64,000 nucleotides of DNA, from positions 4,216,001 through 4,280,000 of the forward strand of contig NZ_JAGGMR010000001.1 of assembly GCF_017875645.1 (NCBI RefSeq). The letters run 5' to 3'. Below are positions 45,682 through 54,573 of the stretch, piece by piece (the first letter of the stretch is position 1; each line of letters begins with the position of its first letter). The translations under genes were made by a program, and so were the position numbers. Under the pieces are notes generated by a model that was not told the origin of the DNA, searched no databases, and saw only the letters and a list, made by a program, of their open reading frames with translations. Source of the stretch: Nocardia goodfellowii (GTDB taxonomy: Bacteria; Actinomycetota; Actinomycetes; Mycobacteriales; Mycobacteriaceae).

Positions 45682-46608
45682 GTGGATTTGCAACTGTTAC
45701 GAAAGTTCCTCGTAGTCGCCGAGGAACTGCACTTCGGCCGCGCGGCGACCCGTCTGCACATCGCGCAATCGCCACTGTCGCAACAGATCCGGAGACTGGA
45801 AACCGAACTGGGCGTCACCCTGTTCACCCGGACCACCCGAAACGTCACTTTGACCGCGGCGGGGGAAGCGTTCATGCCCGAGGCTCGAGCCCTGCTCGCT
45901 CACGCGGACCGTGCCCGCGAGATCGCGGCCGCGCACGCCACCGGTAAACGCGGGCGACTGCGCCTCAGTTACGTGGGCAGCGCCGCATTCGAGGTGCTGC
46001 CGCGACTGCTGCGCAGCTACCGGCGCAGCGCCCCGGACGTGGAGATCGACCTGCGCGAACACACCACCGCCGAACAGCTCGACGCCCTCGCCGCCGGGAA
46101 CACGCAGATCGCGCTACTCCGTCACACCCCGGTGCTCCCAGGGGTCAGCTCCTGTCTGCTGCGCACCGAACCGCTGCTCGCTGCCCTGCCTACGGGTCAC
46201 CGGCTCGCCGGACGAGCCGTACTCCCTGTCGAGATGCTCGCCGAAGAATCGTTCATCCTGTTCCCCCGCGACCAAGGTCCGACCTTCCACGACCAACTGA
46301 TCAGTCTCTGCCATCAGGCCGGATTCGCTCCCCGCATCCGGCACGAAACCCGGCACATGGCCACCACCGTCTCCCTGGTAGCCGCCGGACTCGGTATCTC
46401 ACTGGTCCCGGCATCGGTGCGCGCCCTGCGTACCCAGGACATCACCTACGTGCCGCTCGCCGACACCGCCGCGGGAATCGACCTGACCATGGCGTGGCGC
46501 ACGGATGCCGCCGGTCCCACGGTCCACCGATTCATCGAATGTGCCCGAGCGTGGATCGACCACGGGGAGATTGCTACGTCCAGGGCCGGCGCTGCCCCAG
46601 CAGGTTAG
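45682..46608 (+). CDS. LysR family transcriptional regulator
   Basis: A 308-aa regulator starting at GTG 45682 (MDLQLLRKFLVVAEELHFGR). HTH: AATRLHIAQSPLSQQIRRLE, then TELGVTLFTRTTRNVTLTAAG. The effector domain has LRLSYVGSAAFEVLPRLLRS, as in BenM/CatM-type aromatic-acid regulators. Divergent from the lipoprotein phosphatase; the 83-base gap should hold its operator. Confidence 0.88.
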   Translation: MDLQLLRKFLVVAEELHFGRAATRLHIAQSPLSQQIRRLETELGVTLFTRTTRNVTLTAAGEAFMPEARALLAHADRAREIAAAHATGKRGRLRLSYVGSAAFEVLPRLLRSYRRSAPDVEIDLREHTTAEQLDALAAGNTQIALLRHTPVLPGVSSCLLRTEPLLAALPTGHRLAGRAVLPVEMLAEESFILFPRDQGPTFHDQLISLCHQAGFAPRIRHETRHMATTVSLVAAGLGISLVPASVRALRTQDITYVPLADTAAGIDLTMAWRTDAAGPTVHRFIECARAWIDHGEIATSRAGAAPAG

Positions 46609-46902
46609 GGCATTCGGTTCGCAGCACGCAGAACTCGTTGCCCCAAGGATCGCGCAGTACCCAGAAGTCGTAGCCGCGCTCCCGTTGGTGGTCCCACCTC
46701 GTTGCGCCGAGTGCTTCGAGCCGGCGAACCTCTGCTTCCATGTCGTCGGTCTCGATGTCGATGTGCATGCGCTCCTTCGACATCTTGTCGTCGGCGGTCG
46801 CTTGCAGCAAGATCCGAACCTCGGAATCGCTCAGACGCAGGCGTCGGTAGATATGACGGCTGCCGGGGGAACCTACAGAGCTGTGATGTGTTGTGCCGCT
46901 TC
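46574..46902 (-). pseudogene. truncated VOC/glyoxalase-like protein
   Basis: The intact C-terminal half of a VOC-fold protein reads HIYRRLRLSDSEVRILLQAT, then KERMHIDIETDDMEAEVRRL, then YDFWVLRDPWGNEFCVLR. In-frame sequence continues upstream only to a stop at 46903-46905 with no start codon, and the first beta-alpha-beta unit is missing. Expression from an internal TTG at 46810 would give only half a domain. Confidence 0.6.
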
Positions 46903-47046
46903 ACCATTGGGTTAATGTCCATTGACTATAACGGATCGGTTACATGGCGTCGGGTGTCGTGTCGATCGGACTACCGTCCGGGGTGTTCCAACTGGTGGTC
47001 GCCGGAGCCCACAGCGAATAGCAGCAGGGGAAGATCAAGGGGATTC

Positions 47047-47802
47047 GTGTTGACGGCTACCGCCTCGACGTCTGTGTATCCAGTGTCCGAAACAATTTCT
47101 ACGCGCGAAGGTTTCCGAGTGCGGCCGTATACCTCGCATTGCCGGGTCATTTACGGCGACGGGGATCATGCGATAATCGGGATATCTCCCGGCAACAGCT
47201 ATTTTTCGCGCCATCGCATCCGTGATCTCGCCGCCTGGGGTCTGAGTCATTTCGATCGGGTGGACCTCGTCTACACCGATGTGCATGTCGCCGAAATGCA
47301 CCAGGCGCTCGGGTATTCCGCGGATGACGCGCGCCGGAAAGCGGTGAAGAATCTGCGGGGCGTGCGGGCGAAGGTCGCCGCGACCAGGGAGGAACTCGAC
47401 CCTTCGGGGCAGCGTCTGCGTGCCCAGGGTATGTCGGAGTTCCGGGCGAACGACGGTTATCGGGCGTTGTTCGATGACCTCGTACAGCGCCTGTCCGGCG
47501 ACGAGGAATTCCGCATCATCTGCGATGCGCTGGTGGATCGCTTCCTGTCGACGAAAATTCTGGGTGGAGCGAAACCCACCGCACAGCAACGGCAGGTGTG
47601 CCGGGATTACATCTGTGCGGAGGCGCCGCTTTTCCTCGACACTCCAGCGATTCTCGGCGTGCCTTCGTCGTTGAATTGCTACCACCAGCTGCTGCCGATG
47701 GCGGAATTGCTGTATTCCCGAGGTTCCGGTCTGCGGGCCTCCCGTAACCAGGGCCATGCCATCGTGACGCCGATCGGAGATACCGATGACCACCGCAAGT
47801 GA
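47047..47802 (+). CDS. tRNA-dependent cyclodipeptide synthase (cYY-type)
   Basis: A 251-aa CDPS that uses aminoacyl-tRNAs to make a cyclic dipeptide. The catalytic Ser region [20 protein letters not shown] is complete, and the NYH-subfamily Tyr-His is in [59 protein letters not shown] and [20 protein letters not shown] closely follow M. tuberculosis Rv2275, which makes cyclo(Tyr-Tyr). GTG 47047 is preceded by AAGGGATTC. It overlaps the P450 by 17 bases, the Rv2275-Rv2276 arrangement. I infer cYY production; substrate should be tested. Confidence 0.9.
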   Translation: MLTATASTSVYPVSETISTREGFRVRPYTSHCRVIYGDGDHAIIGISPGNSYFSRHRIRDLAAWGLSHFDRVDLVYTDVHVAEMHQALGYSADDARRKAVKNLRGVRAKVAATREELDPSGQRLRAQGMSEFRANDGYRALFDDLVQRLSGDEEFRIICDALVDRFLSTKILGGAKPTAQQRQVCRDYICAEAPLFLDTPAILGVPSSLNCYHQLLPMAELLYSRGSGLRASRNQGHAIVTPIGDTDDHRK

Positions 47803-48988
47803 GCAGATTGTGGATTTCCCGTTCGATTCCCGCGGCGATCGCATTCCCGCGGCGGTGGCCGAACTGCGGGCCAACCGGCCGGTGTGCAAAGTGCGCACCA
47901 TCGCCGGTGCCGAAGCGTGGCTGGTGTCCTCGCACGCCCTCTGCCGAAAAGTGCTGGAGGACGAGCGGTTCTCGTTGAAGGACACGTCGGCGCCGGGCGC
48001 GCCGCGGCAGTACGCGTTGACCATCCCGCCGGAGGTGGTCAACAACATGGGCAATATCACCGGGGCCGGTCTACGCAAGGCGGTGCTGAAGGCGCTCAAC
48101 CCGAAATCGCCTGGGCTGGAACAATTCATGCGGCACACCGCGACCGGGTTGGTGGACGCGATGATCACCGCCGGGCCGACGGCGGATCTGCGCAACGATT
48201 TCGCCGACCCGTATTCGGCTGAGACGCACTGCCACATCCTGGGCATCCCGCCGGACGACGCGCCGAAGTTGACGCGCAGCCTGCACATCGCGTTCATGAA
48301 TTCCGCCGAGCCGATCCCGGGCGCGGCGCTCAACTGGGATCGCGACATCGCCTACATGGTCGAGCGCCTCGACGACACCGCCACCACGGGTCTGATGGCC
48401 GACCTCGCGGCTTTGCGCGGCGACCCGGACTATGCCCATCTGACCGACGAGATGCTGGCCACGGTCGGTGTGACCATGTTCGGCGCGGGGGTGATCTCCA
48501 CCGCTGGATTCCTCACCATGGCGCTGCTGTCGCTGATTCAGCACACCGAGTTGAAGGAGCAGCTGGCCCGGGATCCGGCGCTGATCCCGGCCGGTGTCGA
48601 GGAACTGCTGCGGATCAACCTGTCCATCGGTGACGCTCTGCCGAGAGTGGCGCTCGAGGATGTCGAGTTAGGGGAGGTGCTGGTCCAGAAGGGAGAGTTG
48701 GTGCTGGTCTTGGTGGAAGGCGCCAATTTCGACGCCGACGCGTTCGACCGGCCCGAGGAAATCCAGCTGAACCGGCCGAACGCCACCGCGCACTTGTCGT
48801 TCGGTGGTGGCCGGCACTACTGCCCGGCCACCGCGCTGGGCCGCCGGCACGCGCAGATCGGGATAGAAGTGCTGCTCGAGCGGATGCCCGGCTTCGACCT
48901 CGCGGTGCCGATGGATCAGCTGGTGTGGCGCACCCGATTCATGAAGCGGATACCGGAAAGGCTGCCCATTCTGTGGCCGCGCACCTGA
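47786..48988 (+). CDS. CYP121-type cytochrome P450 (mycocyclosin synthase-like)
   Basis: A 400-aa P450 very close to CYP121 (Rv2276), which couples the two tyrosines of cYY. Shared blocks: [80 protein letters not shown] (I helix; AGVIS kept) and the heme-Cys loop [20 protein letters not shown]. The C-terminus reads [16 protein letters not shown] where CYP121 has RTRFQRR. The aligned Gln385-Arg386 positions are Met-Lys here, if my recalled alignment is right. Translationally coupled to the CDPS. Confidence 0.9.
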   Translation: MTTASEQIVDFPFDSRGDRIPAAVAELRANRPVCKVRTIAGAEAWLVSSHALCRKVLEDERFSLKDTSAPGAPRQYALTIPPEVVNNMGNITGAGLRKAVLKALNPKSPGLEQFMRHTATGLVDAMITAGPTADLRNDFADPYSAETHCHILGIPPDDAPKLTRSLHIAFMNSAEPIPGAALNWDRDIAYMVERLDDTATTGLMADLAALRGDPDYAHLTDEMLATVGVTMFGAGVISTAGFLTMALLSLIQHTELKEQLARDPALIPAGVEELLRINLSIGDALPRVALEDVELGEVLVQKGELVLVLVEGANFDADAFDRPEEIQLNRPNATAHLSFGGGRHYCPATALGRRHAQIGIEVLLERMPGFDLAVPMDQLVWRTRFMKRIPERLPILWPRT

Positions 48989-49135
48989 GCGGGCGGCCGC
49001 GCTGGGCCACGGACCCAGCGCGGCTGGTGGCCTACGACACCAGCGGTGTTCCGGCCGCACCGATCTGGATCTGACCGGCTACGGCGGTCGGCTGGCTTCC
49101 CTTATCCAGGATCAATCGATGGGTGACGCGGCGAC

Positions 49136-49546
49136 TCACGCGGTCCGGGTGCGCAGGTTGCGGCTGCACAGGACGCGGCTGACCTGAATGGCGATGACGA
49201 CGCGGGTGGGGTTCTCGCGGGGGGTCTTGTAGCGGGCGGCGTAGCGGTGCTCGGCTTCGTGGACGCTGTCGGGGTCGTCGAGGACGGTCGCGGGTCCTTC
49301 CAGGGTCAGGTAGCGGGCGCCGTCGACCTGGCTCACCGCCGCGTAACCGGTCTTGCGGACATTGCGGGCCTTGGTGGTCGCGGTGTCGGTGATGATGCGC
49401 GCGATCCCGGCTTCCTGGTCCCAGCTGAAGCCGACCGCGACCACGTGCGGGGTGCCGTCGGGGCGCAGCGTGGTGACGGTGGCGAGGTGGCGCTCGGTCA
49501 GGAACTCGAGTGCGGCGGGAGAGAGGTCGGCGGCGGTGATCGGCAT
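49136..49546 (-). CDS. PPOX-type F420-dependent oxidoreductase (Rv2074-like)
   Basis: A 136-aa split-barrel flavin/F420 protein: FLTERHLATVTTLRPDGTPH, VVAVGFSWD, AAVSQVDGARYLTLEGPATV and EAEHRYAARYKTPRENPTRV. It closely resembles M. tuberculosis Rv2074, an F420H2-dependent biliverdin reductase. Divergent from the SDR and upstream of cobL, the same arrangement as Rv2074/Rv2073c/Rv2072c. Start ATG 49546. Confidence 0.85.
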   Translation of the reverse strand: MPITAADLSPAALEFLTERHLATVTTLRPDGTPHVVAVGFSWDQEAGIARIITDTATTKARNVRKTGYAAVSQVDGARYLTLEGPATVLDDPDSVHEAEHRYAARYKTPRENPTRVVIAIQVSRVLCSRNLRTRTA

Positions 49547-49595
49547 GGCACGACCGTAGCGTCCGGTGGGACCGGGGCAATGACAGACTGGGCGC

Positions 49596-50360
49596 ATGGG
49601 ATTGCGAGGAGGGCGCGGTGTCGCCGCGGGGCCGGTGCTGGTGCTCGGTGGGCGTAGTGAGATCGGGCTGGAGGTGGCGCGACGGTTGGCGCCCGGCCGG
49701 GTGGTGATTCTGGCGGCGCGGCGCAGTGCCGCGTTGACGGCGGAGGTGGCCGCGCTCGAGGCGGCCGGGGCGACCGCGGTGCACTGTGTCGAGTTCGATG
49801 CCGACGACACGGCGAGCCACGCGGCGCTGCTGGAGAAGATCGCGGCCAAGCACGGCCGGATCGGGGTCGCGGTGCTCGCGTTCGGCATTCTGGGCGATCA
49901 GGCTCGCGCGGAAGAGGATCCGGCGCATGCGGTCGCGGTCGTGCACACCGATTTCGTCGCGCAGGTCAGTGTGCTCACGACACTGGCCGGTCTGCTGCGG
50001 GCGCAAGGCGACGGACAGATCGTGGTCTTCAGTTCGATCGCGGGGGTGCGGGTACGGCGCGCCAATTACGTCTACGGTTCCGCGAAGGCCGGATTGGACG
50101 GGTTCGCCTGTGGTCTCGCGGACGCGCTGCACGGCAGCGGCGTGCAGCTGCTGCTGGTTCGCTCGGGTTTCGTCGTCGGCCGGATGACCGCCGGGATGGA
50201 CGCGGCTCCGTTTGCTAGCACACCGGGCCAGGTGGCCGATGCGGTCGTCGAGGGATTGCGCAAGCACTCCGCGCGGATCGCGGTGCCCCGAATCCTGAAC
50301 CTGGTGTTCCTCGCGACACGTTTTGTGCCGCGGTCGATTTGGCGGCGGATGCCGCGATGA
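49596..50360 (+). CDS. SDR-family protein, DprE2-like (Rv2073c-like)
   Basis: A 254-aa SDR resembling DprE2-type reductases: VLVLGGRSEIGLEVARRLAP with a Gly-rich loop, VLAFGILGDQ, VVFSSIAGVRVRR and catalytic YGSAKAGLDGF, then VRSGFVVGRMTAGM. Position next to cobL matches Rv2073c. It ends 32 bases before cobL, so the two are probably co-transcribed. Substrate unknown. Confidence 0.85.
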   Translation: MGLRGGRGVAAGPVLVLGGRSEIGLEVARRLAPGRVVILAARRSAALTAEVAALEAAGATAVHCVEFDADDTASHAALLEKIAAKHGRIGVAVLAFGILGDQARAEEDPAHAVAVVHTDFVAQVSVLTTLAGLLRAQGDGQIVVFSSIAGVRVRRANYVYGSAKAGLDGFACGLADALHGSGVQLLLVRSGFVVGRMTAGMDAAPFASTPGQVADAVVEGLRKHSARIAVPRILNLVFLATRFVPRSIWRRMPR

Positions 50361-50391
50361 ACCGCGCGGGTCAGCCGAAGGCGCGGCAGTC

Positions 50392-51633
50392 GTGACGCTC
50401 GACTGGTCCGGCGCGCCGATCGCGGTCGTCGGGATCGGCGCCGACGGATGGGACGGTCTGGGACGGGCCGCGCAGGACGCGGTACGGCGCGCCGAGGTGG
50501 TTCTCGGCTCGGTCCGGCAGTTGGGTTTCGTGCCGGAAGAGGTTGCGGGCGAGCGTGTTTCGTGGCCGTCACCGCTGGTGCCCGCGCTGCCGGAGCTGTT
50601 CGAGCGGTATGCGCGGCGGCGAGTGGCGGTGCTGGCCAGCGGGGACCCGATGTTCTACGGCATCGGAGTGACGCTGGCGCGGTTGTTCGGGCCACAGGCG
50701 TTGCGGGTGTTGCCGCAGCCGTCGTCGGTGTCGCTGGCCGGTGCGCGGCTGGGGTGGTCGCTGGCGGAGACGCCGGTGGTCAGTGTGGTCGGGCGGCCGC
50801 TGGAAACGATCTTGCCGGAGCTGGCCGACGGACGGCGGGTGCTGGTGTTGAGCGCCGACGAGAACACGCCGGTCCAGCTGGCGGAATTGTTGGCGCGCAA
50901 TGGTTTCGGAGCTTCGCGGCTGACGGTGCTGGAGCAATTGGGTGGCCCCGCGGAACGCGTCTATTCCGCTGACGCGCAGGAGTGGAAGCACGAACCGGGC
51001 GACCCGCTCAACATTGTCGCGATCGAGTGCGTAGCCGATCCCGGGCATCCACGGGCCACGCGCATTCCCGGCTTGGCGGATTCCTGGTACGCCGGTGACG
51101 GCCAGTTGACCAAGCATGAGGTCCGGACGTTGACGCTGTCGGCGCTGGCGCCCGCGCCGGGGGAATTGCTGTGGGATGTCGGCGGCGGTTCGGGGACGGT
51201 GGCGATCGAATGGTGCCGGACACATCCGGCCTGCCGGGCAGTGAGCTTCGAGCGGATCGAGTCCCGGCGACGGCAGATCACCGCCAACGCCGCCACGTTG
51301 GGCGTCCCGCACCTCGAGGTGCGGGGCGAGGTGCTGGCCGAGCTGGAGAAAACCGCCGCATTACCAACCCCGGACGCTATTTTCGTCGGGGGCGGACTGA
51401 CCCAGGATGGCTTACTCGAGACATGCTGGTCACATCTAGGCCACGGTGGTCGCCTGGTCGCGAATGCGGTCACGGCGGAATCCGAAGCGCTGCTTCTGAA
51501 TTGGGCGACCGCGCAGGGCGGTGAACTGCGGAAGTTTCAGATTTACCGGGCGGAACCGCTCGGTGGTTTCACCGCGTGGCGACCGCAACTGCCGGTCACT
51601 CAGTGGTCGGTGCGCAAGGCGGCCACCGGGTGA
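50392..51633 (+). CDS. cobL: CobL, precorrin-6Y C5,15-methyltransferase (decarboxylating)
   Basis: A 413-aa bifunctional enzyme of the aerobic cobalamin pathway. N-terminal CobE-like methylase half: IAVVGIGADGWDGLGRAAQD, VLASGDPMFYGIG, LPQPSSVSLAGARLGWSLAE. C-terminal CobL-type methylase/decarboxylase half: ELLWDVGGGSGTVAIEWCRT with the SAM motif, then SFERIESRRRQITANAATLG. Start GTG 50392. Confidence 0.94.
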   Translation: MTLDWSGAPIAVVGIGADGWDGLGRAAQDAVRRAEVVLGSVRQLGFVPEEVAGERVSWPSPLVPALPELFERYARRRVAVLASGDPMFYGIGVTLARLFGPQALRVLPQPSSVSLAGARLGWSLAETPVVSVVGRPLETILPELADGRRVLVLSADENTPVQLAELLARNGFGASRLTVLEQLGGPAERVYSADAQEWKHEPGDPLNIVAIECVADPGHPRATRIPGLADSWYAGDGQLTKHEVRTLTLSALAPAPGELLWDVGGGSGTVAIEWCRTHPACRAVSFERIESRRRQITANAATLGVPHLEVRGEVLAELEKTAALPTPDAIFVGGGLTQDGLLETCWSHLGHGGRLVANAVTAESEALLLNWATAQGGELRKFQIYRAEPLGGFTAWRPQLPVTQWSVRKAATG

Positions 51634-51732
51634 AGTGCCCGTCGCGCGGGTGAATCCCGCGCGTGGCCCCGGTAGGGTCGGCCCCGAGATCCGACTTTGA
51701 TCTTCGGGTCCGTATTCCTGACGGGGAGATTT

Positions 51733-52332
51733 ATGAAGTACAAGAAATTTGCCGCCACCGCGATCATCGCCGCCGCCGCCACCGGCATCGCCGCCGGAAC
51801 CGCCGGTGCGGCTCCGGCGGTCCCGGCGCCCGCCGTGCAGAACCAGGGCGCGCCCGCCGTGCAGGGCCAAGACCAAGGCGTGAACTACGCGGTGCAGGTG
51901 GCCGACAAGTCGATCGTGGCCGCCCTCACCGGTGGCGCGTTCAGCCTGGACGAGGACAAGAAGTACGTCACGGTGAAGAACGCCGAGGGCGCCGTCGTCA
52001 CCCAGATCCCGCTGGCCGCGCAGGTCGGCGAGCAGCTGATCCCGATCGCCGCCACCATCGACGAGGCCGGCCAGAAGCTGACCCTCACCCCGGAACTGAA
52101 GGACGTCGTGCTCAGCGCCGACGCGCCGAAACTGCAGGCCGAGGCCATCGGCTCGCAGGAATGGTTCTTCTCCGAGCTGCAGCGCGCCTCGCTCGGCGCG
52201 GTCATCGGCGGCATCATCGGCTTCTTCTTCCTCGGCGTCGGTGTCTTCCCGGGCGCGCTCATCGGCCTGCTCATCGCCGGTGGTCCGAGCCTGATCAACG
52301 CGGGCATCGCCTACTTCAGCGGGCAGCCCTGA
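51733..52332 (+). CDS. secreted protein with C-terminal hydrophobic segment
   Basis: A 199-aa protein. A Sec signal peptide, MKYKKFAATAIIAAAATGIA then AGTAGA-APA, is clear. A Gln/Pro-rich linker and a beta-rich middle (VQVADKSIVAALTGGAFSLD) follow; the last ~60 residues contain a Gly-rich TM-like region (ASLGAVIGGIIGFFFLGVGV, FPGALIGLLIAGG). Such proteins are common in Nocardia, but I cannot name a family. RBS GGGGAG precedes ATG 51733. It overlaps the CTG start of cobK. Confidence 0.75.
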   Translation: MKYKKFAATAIIAAAATGIAAGTAGAAPAVPAPAVQNQGAPAVQGQDQGVNYAVQVADKSIVAALTGGAFSLDEDKKYVTVKNAEGAVVTQIPLAAQVGEQLIPIAATIDEAGQKLTLTPELKDVVLSADAPKLQAEAIGSQEWFFSELQRASLGAVIGGIIGFFFLGVGVFPGALIGLLIAGGPSLINAGIAYFSGQP

Positions 52333-53075
52333 ACGTCCTGATTCTGGGCGGGACCCGGGAAGCCCGGGAACTGGCCGATCGCGCGTCCGGCGAGCGAGGA
52401 TTCGATATCGTTTCCTCGCTCGCCGGACGCGTTAGCGACCCACTCCTGCCCCCCGGTGCGGTGCGCATCGGCGGTTTCGGGGGAGCCGAGGGTTTGCGAG
52501 AGTGGCTGGCGGACAACAAGATCGATGCCGTCGTCGATGCCACCCACCCCTTCGCCGGGACCATGAGCGCCCACGCCGCCACCGCCGCGGGTGCGCTCGG
52601 TGTGCCGCTGCTGCACGTGCGCAGACCCGGCTGGACCGAGCAACCCGGCGACCACTGGATCCGAGTCCCCGATCTGGCCGCGGCCGCCGAGGCGCTCGCG
52701 GATCTGGGCGAGCGCGTCTTCCTGACCATCGGCCGCCAGGGGGTGGCCGCCTTCGCCGGTCTGCATCGGCACTGGTTTCTGATCCGTGCCATCGATCCGC
52801 CCGAGGGTGCGGTGCCGATCCGGCACCAATTGCTGCTCGCGCGTGGGCCTTTCCCGGTGGCCGAGGAGGCCGGTTTGCTCGCCGAGCACCGCATCGAGGT
52901 CCTGGTCACCAAGGACAGCGGCGGTACGCTCACCGACGCCAAACTCACCGCCGCCCGTGCCGCCGGTCTGCCGGTGGTGATGGTCGACCGGCCCGCGCTG
53001 CCACCAGGGGGCGCGGTGGTCGATTCCGCGGTGGAGGCATGGAACTGGTTGCGGCGCAAGCAGACCGAGAAGTAG
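52329..53075 (+). CDS. cobK: CobK, precorrin-6A reductase
   Basis: A 248-aa NADPH-dependent reductase: NVLILGGTREARELADRA (Rossmann), DAVVDATHPFAGTMSAHAAT, LHVRRPGWTEQPGDHWIRV, VFLTIGRQGVAAF and VTKDSGGTLTDAKLTAARAA. No ATG, GTG or TTG stands in frame before NVLILGG, so the best start is CTG 52329, overlapping the upstream stop (CTGA). cobM, present between cobL and cobK in mycobacteria, is not in this window. Confidence 0.88.
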   Translation: MNVLILGGTREARELADRASGERGFDIVSSLAGRVSDPLLPPGAVRIGGFGGAEGLREWLADNKIDAVVDATHPFAGTMSAHAATAAGALGVPLLHVRRPGWTEQPGDHWIRVPDLAAAAEALADLGERVFLTIGRQGVAAFAGLHRHWFLIRAIDPPEGAVPIRHQLLLARGPFPVAEEAGLLAEHRIEVLVTKDSGGTLTDAKLTAARAAGLPVVMVDRPALPPGGAVVDSAVEAWNWLRRKQTEK

Positions 53076-53087
53076 AGCGCCCACCGC

Positions 53088-53618
53088 TCAGTCGGCGAGC
53101 AGATCCGGAAGTCGCTCGAACCAGTCGAGGACGCTGCGCTCATAGGTGATGCCGAAGGCGAGGGTGGCGCGCAGGTGCGGCGGCATCTCGGTGGACTCTT
53201 GGGCGAGGTAGCCGTCGAGCCGTTTTTGGTGAATCGTCCTGTTGGCGGCGATGATTCGATCGCGGTGCCCTGGCTCCAAGTGGTCCCCGAAGGCCAGCGT
53301 CAGCAGCAGCGGCACCCGGATGGTTTCGGCTCCGGGATCACGAGAGATCCACTCGCGGAACGCATCCCGGCCCGACTCGGTGATCTGGTAGGGCGTGCGA
53401 TCGCGAGCGCCGACCGCCCCCTTCGTCACCAGTCCGGCGGCGTCCATCGCGGCGAGCTCCCGGTAGACCTGGCTCTGCGTGATGGTCCAGAAATCGCCGA
53501 TCCGATCCTGTGCCATAGTGGTCAGGTCCCACCCGGACATCGGCCCCTCGTGCAGGAAGCCGAGCAGTGACGCCGCTGTGGAGTTCAGCGGTTTGCGCCG
53601 AGCCGCGGTTTCGCTCAC
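53088..53618 (-). CDS. PadR family transcriptional regulator
   Basis: A 176-aa winged-helix regulator: AASLLGFLHEGPMSGWDLTT, IGDFWTITQSQVYRELAAMD, AAGLVTKGAVGARDRTPYQI and TESGRDAFREWISRDPG. It ends ~12 bases after cobK (convergent). Its target is unknown; PadR proteins often control adjacent transport or stress genes. Confidence 0.85.
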   Translation of the reverse strand: MSETAARRKPLNSTAASLLGFLHEGPMSGWDLTTMAQDRIGDFWTITQSQVYRELAAMDAAGLVTKGAVGARDRTPYQITESGRDAFREWISRDPGAETIRVPLLLTLAFGDHLEPGHRDRIIAANRTIHQKRLDGYLAQESTEMPPHLRATLAFGITYERSVLDWFERLPDLLAD

Positions 53619-53699
53619 CGTCGGGCTCCCAGCACCAGTCGATATTCCATAGTGGAATATTACCGGACCGATGCCGGGAAGCCGACGGCGACGCTCCGG

Positions 53700-54518
53700 T
53701 TACGGCTTGCTGATCTGAATTTGGATCTCGGTCACCCAGTCCGCGACGTCCTCGGGGCAGTGCAGGTAGACCTCGCGCCCGAACCCGTGCTGCTGATAGC
53801 CGTTGTCGGCGATCCAGCGTGCGACGGCCCGATACGTCTCATCGATCAGGTCCATCGACCCGCGGTGGATCGCGGTCGCGGCCTGGTCGATCGCGGGCAG
53901 GTCGACGACCTCGACATCCGCCGCCGAAGCGGGTCGCTCGGCGACCTGCATGCCCGCGTGGACGAGCACGCTGTCACCTTCGGCCGGCTCGTAGGTCGCG
54001 ATGCCGGGACCCGTGATCGTGGTGCCCGTGCGTTCCAGTCGCCCACAGATCTCCTGGTAGAGCGGCTGGATGACCGGGCCGATGTCCTCAGGTGCGAAGG
54101 ACGCGGCCTGCTCGGTGAGCCGCGCGACGCGGACGGAATCGACTTTCTTCACCACAATGTCGTCGGTATGCATGATGCCTTCGCTTTCGATTGCTCGAAG
54201 ACGTGCCTCCACCCGGCGCAGCCTGGCCTCGTCGAGGGCGATCTGCTGACGCAGTTGGGCGCGCCGAACCAACAGCGTGCCCCGCAACTGCTCCAGCGAG
54301 ATCTTCTCGTCGAGTACCACCTTGACCTGCTCCAGTGTCAGGCCGAGGTCTTTCAGCGCGACCAATCGGTTCAGTCGTGCCAGCTGGGCGGCTTCGTAGT
54401 GGCGGTAGCCGGTGGCCGGGTCGGTGTGTGCGGGTGGAAGCAAACCGACCGCGTCGTAGTGACGCAGCATCCGCACCGATACGCGACCGAGGTGGGCGAA
54501 GTCTCCGATAGTGAACAT
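53700..54518 (-). CDS. MerR family regulator with GyrI-like domain
   Basis: A 272-aa regulator. N-terminal MerR HTH: MFTIGDFAHLGRVSVRMLRH, YDAVGLLPPAHTDPATGYRH, and a coiled-coil dimerisation helix to about residue 110. The C-terminal ~150 residues resemble the GyrI/BltR multidrug-binding domain. Its own promoter has the family's 19-base spacer and a palindrome, so it should autoregulate. Confidence 0.88.
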   Translation of the reverse strand: MFTIGDFAHLGRVSVRMLRHYDAVGLLPPAHTDPATGYRHYEAAQLARLNRLVALKDLGLTLEQVKVVLDEKISLEQLRGTLLVRRAQLRQQIALDEARLRRVEARLRAIESEGIMHTDDIVVKKVDSVRVARLTEQAASFAPEDIGPVIQPLYQEICGRLERTGTTITGPGIATYEPAEGDSVLVHAGMQVAERPASAADVEVVDLPAIDQAATAIHRGSMDLIDETYRAVARWIADNGYQQHGFGREVYLHCPEDVADWVTEIQIQISKP

Positions 54519-54527
54519 GACCGCTTC

Positions 54528-54558
54528 TGTCTACGGGCTGACACCGTGTCAGGGTCAA
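54528..54558 (-). promoter_or_regulatory. MerR-type promoter with 19-bp spacer
   Basis: On the minus strand TTGACC (-35, 54553-54558) is separated by exactly 19 bases from TAGACA (-10, 54528-54533). The spacer holds a perfect 7-1-7 palindrome, CTGACAC-C-GTGTCAG in plus-strand form, at 54538-54552. This over-long spacer with central dyad is the signature of MerR-activated promoters. It drives the adjacent merR gene. Confidence 0.8.
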
Positions 54559-54573
54559 GATCGGTGTGCTGGT

